NCBI RefSeq assembly: GCF_028680575.1
Contig: NZ_JAPCKI010000017.1
Span: 56,075 to 120,074, forward strand
Direction: 5' to 3'
Source: Acidovorax benzenivorans
GTDB lineage: Bacteria; Pseudomonadota; Gammaproteobacteria; Burkholderiales; Burkholderiaceae_C
Length of the DNA stretch: 64,000 bases
The notes under the pieces were generated by a model that was not told the DNA's origin, did not search any database, and saw nothing but the letters and a program-made list of their open reading frames with translations. Position numbers and translations under genes: made by a program. Below, piece after piece: positions 54,854 through 63,426 of the stretch. How positions within the stretch are numbered: position 1 is the first letter of the stretch; every line of letters begins with the position of its first letter.

Positions 54854-55867
54854 TCAGGTCTGCACCAGGAACCTCCTGCTCCCAGGTTTGGGCACCGTGT
54901 AGGCCTTGACGATCTCCGGCTGCTCCTTGGCCAGCCGCGCTGTATCGAGCTGTGTCCCATCCCGGCTGCGCTTGAAGCTGACCTCACCGTTCTCAAACAC
55001 AGCCCGGCTGGAATCCCCCATGCGCTGCTGAATGGCTTGTTTGAACTGGGCTTCCAGCGCTGTGTTGGTTGCCAAAACTTCCCGCACTGCCAGAAGGTCA
55101 GAGAACACCGCCCCCATGACCAGGTCATGTTTGAGGTTGAGGGTGAAACCCGTGTCCCGGGGATACAGCGCCCGCAAAGCCCGGTCTGCCGAATCCGACC
55201 CGTCGGCCGGCGGCGCCTGGCCCCGCTCCACATAGCCCCAGAACTCCCGCTCCAGGGTGATGAGCTGGGCGATCAACTCATCATCCCGCTCGATCCGGAA
55301 GATCTGCAGCTCCTGGCCCCCGAGCAGCACCGCCACATCGGCTGCAGCCTTGCCCGTCACAGCCAGCTGGTGTTGCACCTGCAACTGCACATACTCCGGC
55401 ACCCCATCACGCCAGAGCCAAGCCCCTTGAATACCGGCTGTCTTACATTCCAGCAGCTGTACATCCGAAGCCCCCATGACCTCCCGGTCGATGTTGGCCA
55501 GCATCCAGGGAAACTCGGGATGCTGCAGCACCGCATTGATGCGTCGCACCCGGTTGCCCGTACGGCGCGTGTAGTGCGCTGCCACGATGGGCTCCAGCAG
55601 CGAACCCCAGTACATCGGACTCAGATCGTCCGCACCCCCATCGCCCGGTGGGGCGGTGGGGGCACGCCCGGTCTTCTCCATCCACAACTCCAGCTGCGAC
55701 TGGTAGGGATTGAGCCCGACCGCCGCAGCCGCATCCGAACTGCCAATGCCACCCTTGCGCACCTGCAACCACTGATCGCGATCCAGGTCCTGGGTCTTGA
55801 CCAGCCGAAGGGCAGGGCGGGGACGCGGTGACGCCTCAGACCCTGGTGAAACAACAGGACGAACCAT
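54854..55867 (-). CDS. YqaJ-type viral recombinase/exonuclease
   Basis: ATG 55867 (MVRPVVSPGSEASPRP) has AAGGAG upstream and gives 337 residues. YqaJ motifs are present: RKGGIGSSDAAAAVGLNPYQ, PMYWGSLLEPIVA, ANIDREV and LLECKTAG (the D...E-x-K of the lambda-exonuclease fold), then QLQVQHQLAVTG. Such enzymes resect DNA ends for annealing-type recombination in phages and ICEs. Each gene here is followed by its own terminator. Confidence 0.85.
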   Translation of the reverse strand: MVRPVVSPGSEASPRPRPALRLVKTQDLDRDQWLQVRKGGIGSSDAAAAVGLNPYQSQLELWMEKTGRAPTAPPGDGGADDLSPMYWGSLLEPIVAAHYTRRTGNRVRRINAVLQHPEFPWMLANIDREVMGASDVQLLECKTAGIQGAWLWRDGVPEYVQLQVQHQLAVTGKAAADVAVLLGGQELQIFRIERDDELIAQLITLEREFWGYVERGQAPPADGSDSADRALRALYPRDTGFTLNLKHDLVMGAVFSDLLAVREVLATNTALEAQFKQAIQQRMGDSSRAVFENGEVSFKRSRDGTQLDTARLAKEQPEIVKAYTVPKPGSRRFLVQT

Positions 55868-55936
55868 GCTGACTCCTTGAAGTGAAAACAACAAAAGCAA
55901 CAACAACGACAACCACGACGCCACACCGCCCCCCAA

Positions 55937-55972
55937 AGCAAAAGACCCCGGTCCACTGAAGGAGCCGGGGTC
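55937..55972 (-). terminator. Rho-independent terminator after the DUF932 gene
   Basis: GACCCCGG and CCGGGGTC form a perfect 8-bp stem; on the minus strand TTTTGC follows. It ends the DUF932 transcript before the YqaJ gene. Confidence 0.72.
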
Positions 55973-56029
55973 TATGCCGTGAAGGGCGATGAAGGCGGAT
56001 GGATAAAACGCAAAGAACGGCAGACGCCG

Positions 56030-57031
56030 TCATGACGCCAACTGCAAAGCCTGCTCCAGTGCCCGCTGCTTGAGCGCAGCGCCCTGGCCAAACCACGCAC
56101 TGTCCAGGCGGTACTCCTGACTGCGCGCCCGGCGCTCGTGGTCCACGAACTCGGTGACGGCGCACAGCAGGCCCCAGGCTGTGCCCTTGGCGGCAGCCAA
56201 CTCGGCACCTCGGCCCTGGCCCTCGTACATGGCCTGCACCTTCTTGAGCGCACGCTCATTGGTGAGGCCTGCAGACGCATCCGCATGACCATCCGTCTGG
56301 CAGAGCACCTTGAGGAAGTAGTTCATGGACTCATGGCTCTTGACCTTGCGCTCGGACAGGGTCTTCATCCTGTACATGAAACCGTCCCATTGCGAGACGG
56401 CAATGCCCAACTGCTTCTTGACTGCTTGCGCATCAAAGCTGGTGCTGTGGGGCACTTTGATCGCACTCGATGTTCCGGACAGGGCAATGGAGAGGGTGTT
56501 GTTGCAGACCACCCGCACGGTGGTCGGGGTGGCCGTAGTCGCCAGTGTCCCGTCACAGGAAGTAGCCAACAGCAGATAGCCGTTAACCACATCGTTGCCC
56601 TTGAGGGCCGAGGACTTGCCGGTACGGGCCAGGGCCCAGAACTTGCGCCCGGCTTTGAGGATCCCTGCAGTCTCCAGCTCATATCCAGAAACTTCGGTGA
56701 GGTCCCGGTAGAACTCCAGCACCTGCTTGGGCTGCACGACCTGGTAGCGGGCGCTGACCACCGACAGAGGGGCCTTGGTATCACTGCGGTATAGCACCTT
56801 CTGGTCGGGAAACTCCATGGGTTCGGCATACAGCGCGGAGACGGAAGAGGCGGCGCTACTGCCCGTGCCAGGCTCCGTCGCCATGTAGCGCACGGGCGCC
56901 TCGCGGATGGTCCAGTCCATGCCCGCTTCACGGGCCCAGACATCGATGGGTTGCTTGGCGGGCAGTTGCTGACCCAGGTTGTGCCAGGGGGTCTCGCCGA
57001 CATAGGCCATGGTTTGAACGAGATGTGCCAT
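56030..57031 (-). CDS. DUF932 (phage/plasmid-like) protein
   Basis: The 333 residues match the TIGR03299/DUF932 family: MAHLVQTMAYVGETPWHNLG, then SARYQVVQPKQVLEFYRDL and VNGYLLLATSCDGTLAT. These proteins are frequent in plasmids, phages and ICEs, and their role is not established. It sits in the ICE-like series with the glycine-zipper gene upstream. Confidence 0.82.
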   Translation of the reverse strand: MAHLVQTMAYVGETPWHNLGQQLPAKQPIDVWAREAGMDWTIREAPVRYMATEPGTGSSAASSVSALYAEPMEFPDQKVLYRSDTKAPLSVVSARYQVVQPKQVLEFYRDLTEVSGYELETAGILKAGRKFWALARTGKSSALKGNDVVNGYLLLATSCDGTLATTATPTTVRVVCNNTLSIALSGTSSAIKVPHSTSFDAQAVKKQLGIAVSQWDGFMYRMKTLSERKVKSHESMNYFLKVLCQTDGHADASAGLTNERALKKVQAMYEGQGRGAELAAAKGTAWGLLCAVTEFVDHERRARSQEYRLDSAWFGQGAALKQRALEQALQLAS

Positions 57032-57104
57032 TGGAATGCTCCTAGATAAATGAATGAAAAGAGAACGAGGGGAGGGAAGTAAGACGCGTTAAAAGGGCGA
57101 GCTC

Positions 57105-57434
57105 TCAGGCGTACGGATCGCGAAAGCGGTGCCCGCATTCCAGGCAGTGGTGGTTCTTGAGGCAGTTTTGATCGACGGCCTTGCCGATCTGACTGCCGAT
57201 CTCGCAGCCGACGGCGCCGCCGCTGAGGCCTCCCATGGCGGCTCCGGCGACGGCGCCGAGGACGGCTCCGGCGGGGCCGACGAGCGAGCCGTAGGTGGCG
57301 CCGAGTTGAGCGGTCCGCAGGGCTGCTGCGGCGCCGCTGGCGGCTCCGGCGACGGCGCCAATGGCGGCGCCTGCGGTGCGACCGCGATCGAGGGTCTCGA
57401 CGCGGGGGGATTGGCATTGGGGGCAACTGGGCAC
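57105..57434 (-). CDS. glycine-zipper protein with zinc-ribbon ends
   Basis: GTG 57434 (PSCPQCQSPRVETLDRG) has GGAGA upstream and gives 109 residues. The first CPQC and the last CLECGHRF make zinc-ribbon halves. The middle (residues 20-75) is a Gly/Ala zipper (GAAIGAVAGAASGAAA), the membrane-inserting type. A longer frame from 57515 would read through the terminator stem and is unlikely. It is the first gene of the module in transcription order. Confidence 0.62.
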   Translation of the reverse strand: MPSCPQCQSPRVETLDRGRTAGAAIGAVAGAASGAAAALRTAQLGATYGSLVGPAGAVLGAVAGAAMGGLSGGAVGCEIGSQIGKAVDQNCLKNHHCLECGHRFRDPYA

Positions 57435-57490
57435 GGGGGATCTCCTTGGGGTAGGTGGTTGGAGGGAAAGAAGGTGGAACGGACGGGCAA

Positions 57491-57523
57491 AGAAAAAGCC
57501 CCGGGTGGTGAACACGCGGGGCT
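57491..57523 (-). terminator. Rho-independent terminator without an upstream gene
   Basis: AGCCCCG (57497-57503) and CGGGGCT (57517-57523) form the stem; on the minus strand TTTTTC follows. No minus-strand gene lies upstream of it, which suggests that a gene was removed at the module's right edge. Confidence 0.6.
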
Positions 57524-57877
57524 TGAAGGAAGGGACTGCGGACAGTTCTGGCGCTATCGAGACGGCATAACGCCCGGCCGCGCTGGTGGGGCGTGCCGGG
57601 CGGGGAGGGCGTTAGATCGTGTCAATGCGGGGTGTATTCGGTTGGCAGTTCGAGGAAGTGATATGTGGTTGAAGAAATTTGGGATCGGATTTAGGTGGGT
57701 GTTAGCACGGCAACAGGCTGGCCGCTGCGGAATTGAGATGGACGCGCGATCTTTCGCATCCAGGATCAATGAGCTGTATGGGGGGGAACTGCTTTGATCC
57801 GACATTGCAAGGCGATCGATAGATTGCATCCCGCCCACTCGATTGATGCTGCGCACCCTGCAAAGAGAGCCTGATCT
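57524..57877. other. junction between ICE-like module and biosynthetic cluster
   Basis: Besides a doubtful small plus-strand frame (57663-57797), this stretch has no gene. It separates the orphan terminator from the LysR gene end, so a recombination or att junction may lie here. No repeat to another site in the window was found. Confidence 0.4.
57663..57797 (+). CDS. possible 44-residue protein
   Basis: ATG 57663 has GAGGAAG just upstream. The frame reads WLKKFGIGFRWVLARQQAGR and ends ASRINELYGGELL. No family recognised; it could be chance. Listed because the start context is good. Confidence 0.25.
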   Translation: MWLKKFGIGFRWVLARQQAGRCGIEMDARSFASRINELYGGELL

Positions 57878-58783
57878 TTATGCTGAAGCTTGTGGCCAGC
57901 TCGCTCCCGATAGCAGTCGTCGAATGCACTCTCGCAGCCAACGGTGGGCAGGATCTGAATTGAACCGTGCATGCCAAGCAAGCACGACTTGCTCGACTTC
58001 GAACTTCAACGGTAGTTGGAATGTTCTGAGTTGAAGTGGACCCTGAACGCTTGAGGCGAAGCGTGCGGGAGCTGTTGCAACCAGATTGGAGCGCGCAGCA
58101 GCCATCAGCGCGGCATAGGGGCTTGGAACGGTCAGCAGAACGAAGCGACGATAGCCCATTTCCGCGAGAGCTGAGTCGATCGGATTGGACATCCGTCCTC
58201 GCTGGCGCACCGCGACGTGACATTCAGCTGCGAATCTCTTGGCAGTGATCGGCACCGAAAGCATCGGGTGCTGTTCACGCACGACGCCAACGACTTTCTG
58301 CGAAAACAACGGCACGGACTGGATATCGGAAGCCTGCTCCCCAAGCGCGCCAATATCTAAATCGACGTGTGCCTCTCTCAGATCGGAGAGATCTCCTTCC
58401 GAGTCGGGGATGAATTGCAGCCTTGCGCGCGGCATCTCCTTGTGCAGCGCGTCGGCGAGCGCCGCGCCAAAAACGATCGCAACCCCATCCGGAGCGCGGA
58501 TGACAAAGGTGCGAGCTACATGGCTCAGCCCTCCATCGCCGGGCGTCAACAATGAGGCGGCCTCTTCCACGAGCTTGCGCACTCGCTCACGCATCTCCTG
58601 CGCGCGAGGCGTAGGGACAAGTTGTCGACCCGCGCGGACCAGGATTTCATCGCCCGTAACCTCGCGGATCCTTGCAAGAGTGTGACTCATTGCCGGCGTG
58701 CTGACATGCATCCTTCGCGCGGCACCGCCCACACTTCCTTCGGACAGAAGGGCGTCTAGAGCTGGGAGCAAATTCAGATTCAT
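57878..58783 (-). CDS. LysR-family transcriptional regulator
   Basis: The 301 residues open with the LysR winged helix: NLNLLPALDALLSEGSVGGA then STPAMSHTLARIREVTGDEI. A periplasmic-binding-protein-like effector domain follows. It is divergent from the DHA2 exporter, with the starts 93 bp apart. A perfect 12-bp palindrome TTAGTTAACTAA lies in that gap. It probably controls the exporter and the enzymes behind it in response to a pathway compound. Confidence 0.9.
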   Translation of the reverse strand: MNLNLLPALDALLSEGSVGGAARRMHVSTPAMSHTLARIREVTGDEILVRAGRQLVPTPRAQEMRERVRKLVEEAASLLTPGDGGLSHVARTFVIRAPDGVAIVFGAALADALHKEMPRARLQFIPDSEGDLSDLREAHVDLDIGALGEQASDIQSVPLFSQKVVGVVREQHPMLSVPITAKRFAAECHVAVRQRGRMSNPIDSALAEMGYRRFVLLTVPSPYAALMAAARSNLVATAPARFASSVQGPLQLRTFQLPLKFEVEQVVLAWHARFNSDPAHRWLRECIRRLLSGASWPQASA

Positions 58784-58792
58784 AGTTAAATT

Positions 58793-58804
58793 TTAGTTAA
58801 CTAA
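58793..58804. promoter_or_regulatory. palindrome, likely LysR binding site
   Basis: TTAGTTAACTAA is a perfect 12-bp palindrome 10 bp upstream of the LysR start and about 75 bp upstream of the exporter ATG. A further half-site-like AGTTAAA at 58784-58790 is adjacent. It fits a LysR box in a divergent promoter. Confidence 0.5.
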
Positions 58805-58876
58805 CAGTTCTAAAGATTGCACTGTACTTTATGTTTTCAAGCATCGAAACTCCAGCCTCAATGGAGGGGGTGTTGC

Positions 58877-60304
58877 ATGCGAGGTGGAGAAACATGGAAC
58901 CGACCGGTTTTGGCGTCGTTAGTGATCGTGCTTACTTTGGCAGCACTGGACCAGACGATCGCGTCAACGGCGCTTCCCGCGATTGCGGATGATTTGCAGG
59001 GTCACCGGCTCCTTAGCTGGATTTTTTCCGTCTACCTCATCGCTTCGACGGCCGTGATACCGCTGTATGGAAGGCTGGCTGACCGATATGGGACCCGCTC
59101 CACGCTTCTATTTGCTGTGGGCATCTTTGTAGTGGGATCAGCCGCCTGTGGTCTGAGTCGGCAAATAGAGGAACTCCTCCTGGCCCGTTGTCTGCAAGGT
59201 TTGGGCGGTGGTGGCCTGATGACGCTCACGATGCTAGCGGCCAGGGATATCGCACCTCAGCGCCGTATTGGCCAGGTTCAGGGCATGCTGGGTAGTGCTT
59301 ACGGACTGGCCGCACTCTTGGGCCCACTGCTGGGTGGATGGCTTGCTCAGGAATACTCCTGGCGCTGGGCGTTCTTGCTGAACGTGCCGATCGGTCTGGT
59401 GGCGCTTGCAGCGTTGTTCTGGATGTACCGACCACTCGCGAAGGCCGCGACTATTGCCGTTGATTTGATTGGATGCGGCTTACTTGCCGTTTTTCTCGCG
59501 CTCTTTCTGGTCGCAGCTCGGGGCTTTGGCATGGCGCACGGGGCGACCGTTCTGGAGGCCGTGGTTGCTCCTGCCTTAGCTGTGGTGGTTGGGCTCCTCT
59601 TTGTTTGGCGTGAGCTTCTGGTCCCGGGGCCGCTTTTGCCTATTCACCTGTTTCGGCAGTGTGTTTTCTTGCTCAACGGACTCTTGAGCGCATGTACAGG
59701 TGTCGCTCTCTTTTCGGTTGTAGTGTTTATGCCGCTGTATTGGCAATACGCCGTGGGGATGACGGCCGTACAGGCGGGGCTGCACATGCTTCCCTTAATG
59801 GCTGCGATATCGATGTCTTCAGTCGTTGGCGGAAAGTGGCTGGCAAACAGTAGGCAGTTGCGGGCGATGGCGGTTGCCTCGGCGCTTCTGATGGCAGGGG
59901 GCTACATAGGTCTAGCCGTCAGCGTGAATGCTGCCAATGTTGCGGGAATTCTCTGCGCATTGAGCGTTCTTGGGGCAGGTATTGGCCTTGCGATTCCGCT
60001 TTCGATGATGACTGTGCAGCGTGTGGCTCAGCCGAGGGATCAGGGTATAGCTACTGCGCTTCCCATCATGTTCCGCACTGCAGGGGGCGCACTAGGGGTT
60101 TCGTTTCTGGGCGCTGTCCTCACGCAGCAGTTGGAGGCCGTGCGTGGCGGAATGGGTTCGGTAGAGGGCGTTGCCGCAGCCTTTGCCTCTGCATCAGGCG
60201 CAATTTTTTGGATGTCTGCACTGCCGTGTGCCTTGGTAAGCCTGTCGATGCTGGCCATGCCGCGCACCTTGCCAGCCCCACAGGTTCTTATCGCCAATCA
60301 CTAA
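58877..60304 (+). CDS. DHA2-family (EmrB/QacA-type) MFS exporter
   Basis: ATG 58877 (MRGGETWNRPVLAS) gives 475 residues; an earlier frame from 58817 lacks start context. MFS motifs are seen: ALDQTIASTALPAI (DHA2 motif D1), YGRLADRYGTRSTL (motif A), and about 14 hydrophobic helices. Such proteins export drugs or the cell's own small products in exchange for protons. Directly before the synthase genes it most likely exports the cluster product or gives self-resistance. Synthase start follows 13 bp after its stop. Confidence 0.9.
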   Translation: MRGGETWNRPVLASLVIVLTLAALDQTIASTALPAIADDLQGHRLLSWIFSVYLIASTAVIPLYGRLADRYGTRSTLLFAVGIFVVGSAACGLSRQIEELLLARCLQGLGGGGLMTLTMLAARDIAPQRRIGQVQGMLGSAYGLAALLGPLLGGWLAQEYSWRWAFLLNVPIGLVALAALFWMYRPLAKAATIAVDLIGCGLLAVFLALFLVAARGFGMAHGATVLEAVVAPALAVVVGLLFVWRELLVPGPLLPIHLFRQCVFLLNGLLSACTGVALFSVVVFMPLYWQYAVGMTAVQAGLHMLPLMAAISMSSVVGGKWLANSRQLRAMAVASALLMAGGYIGLAVSVNAANVAGILCALSVLGAGIGLAIPLSMMTVQRVAQPRDQGIATALPIMFRTAGGALGVSFLGAVLTQQLEAVRGGMGSVEGVAAAFASASGAIFWMSALPCALVSLSMLAMPRTLPAPQVLIANH

Positions 60305-60317
60305 AGGAGGGAGTTAT

Positions 60318-61637
60318 ATGAAATCGTCAGTTAGCGTTTCTGCAAGTTCGACGGGAGTCCCACCACCCCCGCTTCGTGTTGTGAACAAAGGCAGCGTGCA
60401 GCGCGAGGAGATGGGTGCGGGATCAAGCACATGGTGGTTTGATGCTCGTGGCCTTGACGATGCAGCTCTGAGGCAGGCGGTGGAACGCTCCAACTGCACG
60501 CATTTGCTCGTCGACCACTCGGCGCTTAAGTCCATAACGAGTGCAAAAAAACTAGTCGTTTGGGTCGAAAAGGTCGGCGATCTGTCCGACTTGGCGCCGA
60601 GCGTTTCGGTGCTTACACCGCACGAAGAGGTTCGGAAAGCCGCTGTGGCGAGTGGAAGAGCTGCGGGCCTCTTCATCGAGGTTCGGGATCTCGAAGCGGA
60701 GTTCCCCTACTGCGTCATGGTGTGCGAACGCGGCGATGACTTTGTGGTGATTGACATCGAGCACGCGACGTACATTCCGTACGAACTTCTAATCGCAAAA
60801 ACGATTGGCAAAAAGACGCAAGTGCTGCGCAGCGTTCCAATCAAGGGGCTCGCCCGAGTGGTCGATGATATCCATCAGTCACTCAACGCCTTCGCCACCA
60901 TGGAGCACGGCATCGGTGTCGTCTTTCGCTCCAAGGATGTCGCGGCTGTTGACAGCCTTAGTAAGAACCTGCGGCACCGCCAAGCTTCGATCATGAACCT
61001 GCTGCCGGCTCGGGTCGAGGAAATTCAGCACACTGGGTTGGGGCATCGCGTGTGCGTCGATACCACCTCGATGATGAGTGCGGAAGAGGGAATGGTGGTC
61101 GGGTCTACCGGGTGGGGCGGCATTCTGGTGTGCTCTGAGACGCATCACTTACCACACATGAACCTGCGTGAGTTTCGGGTGAACGCGGGTGCTGTGCATT
61201 CGTATATATGGGGGCCTGATGGTTCAGCGTTCTACCTGAGCGAGATGCGTGCTGGCGCCGAGGTGATGTGCGTTGACTTGGCTGGACGGGCACGGGTCGT
61301 CTCGGTAGGTAGAGCCAAGATCGAGCGTCGGCCAATGTTGAAGATTCGCTGCAGCGTACCGCTTGAATTAGTTCCGCCTCAACTTCAAGCAAGAGTCGAA
61401 AGCATGCTCGAGATGCAAGAGCGAGTTACCCCCAAAGGGGAACGTGTCGGTAGTGGTGATCGTCGCGTCCACATCAATACCTTCCTGCAGAACGATTGGC
61501 ATGTGCGAGTTATGGGAGCCGACGGGAAGGTGCGGCACTGCACCTTGCTGCAGCCTGGCGACGAGTTGTTGGCCCATGTCGACGACCCGGGGCGACACAC
61601 GGGACTGCGAATCGAAGAAAACATCATCGAAAAATGA
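60318..61637 (+). CDS. 3-dehydroquinate synthase II-like (GriH-type) enzyme
   Basis: ATG 60318 follows AAAGGAGGG. The 439 residues carry family stretches: FVVIDIEHATYIPYELLIAK, GMVVGSTGWGGILVCSETH, REFRVNAGAVHSYIWGP, FYLSEMRAGAEV and VGRAKIERRPMLKIRC. Archaeal DHQ synthase II makes 3-dehydroquinate from the C7 amino sugar acid made by ADH synthase. In actinomycetes the same family (GriH) makes 3-amino-4-hydroxybenzoate. Bacteria with ordinary AroB do not need it, so a secondary-metabolic role is likely. An N-terminal extension of about 35 residues is low-complexity. It precedes its partner by 19 bp. Confidence 0.82.
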   Translation: MKSSVSVSASSTGVPPPPLRVVNKGSVQREEMGAGSSTWWFDARGLDDAALRQAVERSNCTHLLVDHSALKSITSAKKLVVWVEKVGDLSDLAPSVSVLTPHEEVRKAAVASGRAAGLFIEVRDLEAEFPYCVMVCERGDDFVVIDIEHATYIPYELLIAKTIGKKTQVLRSVPIKGLARVVDDIHQSLNAFATMEHGIGVVFRSKDVAAVDSLSKNLRHRQASIMNLLPARVEEIQHTGLGHRVCVDTTSMMSAEEGMVVGSTGWGGILVCSETHHLPHMNLREFRVNAGAVHSYIWGPDGSAFYLSEMRAGAEVMCVDLAGRARVVSVGRAKIERRPMLKIRCSVPLELVPPQLQARVESMLEMQERVTPKGERVGSGDRRVHINTFLQNDWHVRVMGADGKVRHCTLLQPGDELLAHVDDPGRHTGLRIEENIIEK

Positions 61638-61656
61638 GATAGGAAGGAGGGAAAAA

Positions 61657-62463
61657 ATGGCTTCTGGTCGCGAACTTAGATTGAACCGTCTCATCAACCC
61701 CGTTTCTCAGAAGGCACTTTTGGTACCCCTGGATCACGGTGCTACCGTGGGGCCCATAGAGGGTATTTCGAAGATTCGAAGGACCATCGCAGGAATTGGT
61801 TCAAGTGGTGCCAATATTCAGGGAATCATTGTGCACCGCGGTGTTGCACACAACAGCCGCAGTCCAGTGTGGGACGTTCCTGCGCCCCTGATTTTGCATC
61901 TGTCCGCATCTACATCGCTTGCGCGGGATTCGACGCACAAAGTTCTTGTTGCTCAGGTCGAGGATGCCTTGGTGATGGGCGCTGATGCTGTCTCTATTCA
62001 TGTGAACCTCGGCTCCCTCGCGGAAGTTGGCATGCTGCGTGATATGGGATCCGTCGCGAGCCAGTGCGAGCGATGGGGCGTGCCCTTGTTGGCGATGGTT
62101 TATACGCATGGTGAATCGGCCTCTGCGTCATCCACCGCACGTATTGCGCATGCGGCAAGACTGGCTGCCGAGCTCGGAGCCGACTTGGTGAAGGTCAACT
62201 ACCCAGGTTCGCCCGAAGCCATGGCGGAGGTCGTGGAAGGTTGTTTCGTACCGGTGCTTGTCGCAGGAGGAGAACGCGCGACGACGGAGGCGCAGGTCCT
62301 CAGCGTGGTCGATGGCGCGTTGCAAGGAGGTGCCAGTGGGCTGTGCATGGGGCGAAACATATTCCAGCATGCCGACCCGGGAGCATTTCTGGCACGGCTG
62401 TCCCGCCATGTACATGGCTTTGACGCCCATCGCCAAGCCGTTTCACTGGCCGCAGTGAGGTAA
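61657..62463 (+). CDS. ADH-synthase/GriI-type class I aldolase
   Basis: ATG 61657 follows AGGAAGGAGGG, giving 268 residues; a longer frame upstream overlaps the synthase. DeoC/LacD-type features: LLVPLDHGAT (D26), HVNLGSLAE, the Schiff-base lysine K179 in LVKVNYPGSP, and GLCMGRNIFQ. The family condenses L-aspartate semialdehyde with a sugar phosphate. GriI uses dihydroxyacetone phosphate, and the archaeal enzyme uses a methylglyoxal-derived sugar phosphate. With the GriH-type gene next to it, it would supply the C7 precursor of 3-amino-4-hydroxybenzoate. Confidence 0.85.
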   Translation: MASGRELRLNRLINPVSQKALLVPLDHGATVGPIEGISKIRRTIAGIGSSGANIQGIIVHRGVAHNSRSPVWDVPAPLILHLSASTSLARDSTHKVLVAQVEDALVMGADAVSIHVNLGSLAEVGMLRDMGSVASQCERWGVPLLAMVYTHGESASASSTARIAHAARLAAELGADLVKVNYPGSPEAMAEVVEGCFVPVLVAGGERATTEAQVLSVVDGALQGGASGLCMGRNIFQHADPGAFLARLSRHVHGFDAHRQAVSLAAVR

Positions 62464-62466
62464 ACA

Positions 62467-63426
62467 ATGTCCTTTCTAGCCAAGAACTACCACCGCCCTT
62501 TGCCTGCGATCGTTCGGAAATACTTCGCGAACGGTAGTGAGCATGTCGACATCTGGCCCGAGGATCGGTTGAAAGCGTATCAGGCAGAGGCGTTACGCCG
62601 CATCCTCATGCACGCGTATGAGCGCAACGGCTTCTACCGCGAAAAGTTCCAGGCGGCAGGTGTCGTGCCTGCCAGGCTAAATTTACCTGACGACCTTGCT
62701 CGGATCCCCTTGACAACTAAGGACGAGATCCGAGGCAAGCCTTGGTTGCTGCTGTCGGTGCCTCGTCAGGCTGTATCGCAGATCCATGTGTCAACAGGAA
62801 CGACGGGGGGTGAAGAGATCTACATACCCCATACCTGGGAGGACTTGCACGTCAACAACATGTCGCCAGCTATGCGTCTGCTCATTCCCGTGGGTGAGTC
62901 GGATGTAGTGATCAATGCTTTGCCTCACGAGATGAGTTCTTCTGGACTGGCGTTTCACCGCACATTTCAGAAGAGCTACGGTGCCATGGTCGTTCCAATG
63001 GGGAAGGGCGGGTATTACTCCACACCTGAGCGCACGCTCCGTGCTTCGGTGGATTTGGGGGCAACGGTTCTGATCACCACGCCATCCTATGCAGTGCTGC
63101 TGGCCGAAGTTGCGCAGCGTATGGACATCGACCTAGGTGCGCTACCTTTGCGCTTCATGTGGCTGACTGGCGAGGGCTGTTCGCCGGCGCTACGAGATCG
63201 CATCGAAAAGCTGTGGGGCCACCCAGCCTATTTCTACTACGGCTCCCTGGAGGCAGGCCCCATAGGCATCGAGTGCTCTGCACGCAATGGCTATCACATG
63301 GCAGGCGGGCATGTGCATGTAGAGGTAGTTGATCCAACCACCGGGGAGGCTGTGGCTCCAGGTGAGATTGGAGAGGTAGTGGTGTCATGGTCCAATGAAA
63401 TAGGACACCTCGATAGGGGCCCATAG
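62467..63426 (+). pseudogene. PaaK-like acyl-CoA ligase/adenylating enzyme cut by an IS
   Basis: The frame starts 3 bp after the aldolase stop. The N-terminal 310 residues match the phenylacetate-CoA ligase family: the phosphate loop HVSTGTTGGEE (S109-G114), then FYYGSLEAGPIGIEC and GEAVAPGEIGEVVV. The match ends around 63,386-63,400 and the frame closes in IS sequence at 63,426, so the C-terminal domain with its catalytic lysine is lost. It would have activated an aryl acid, here probably the aminohydroxybenzoate. The downstream half may lie beyond the IS, outside the window. Confidence 0.8.
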
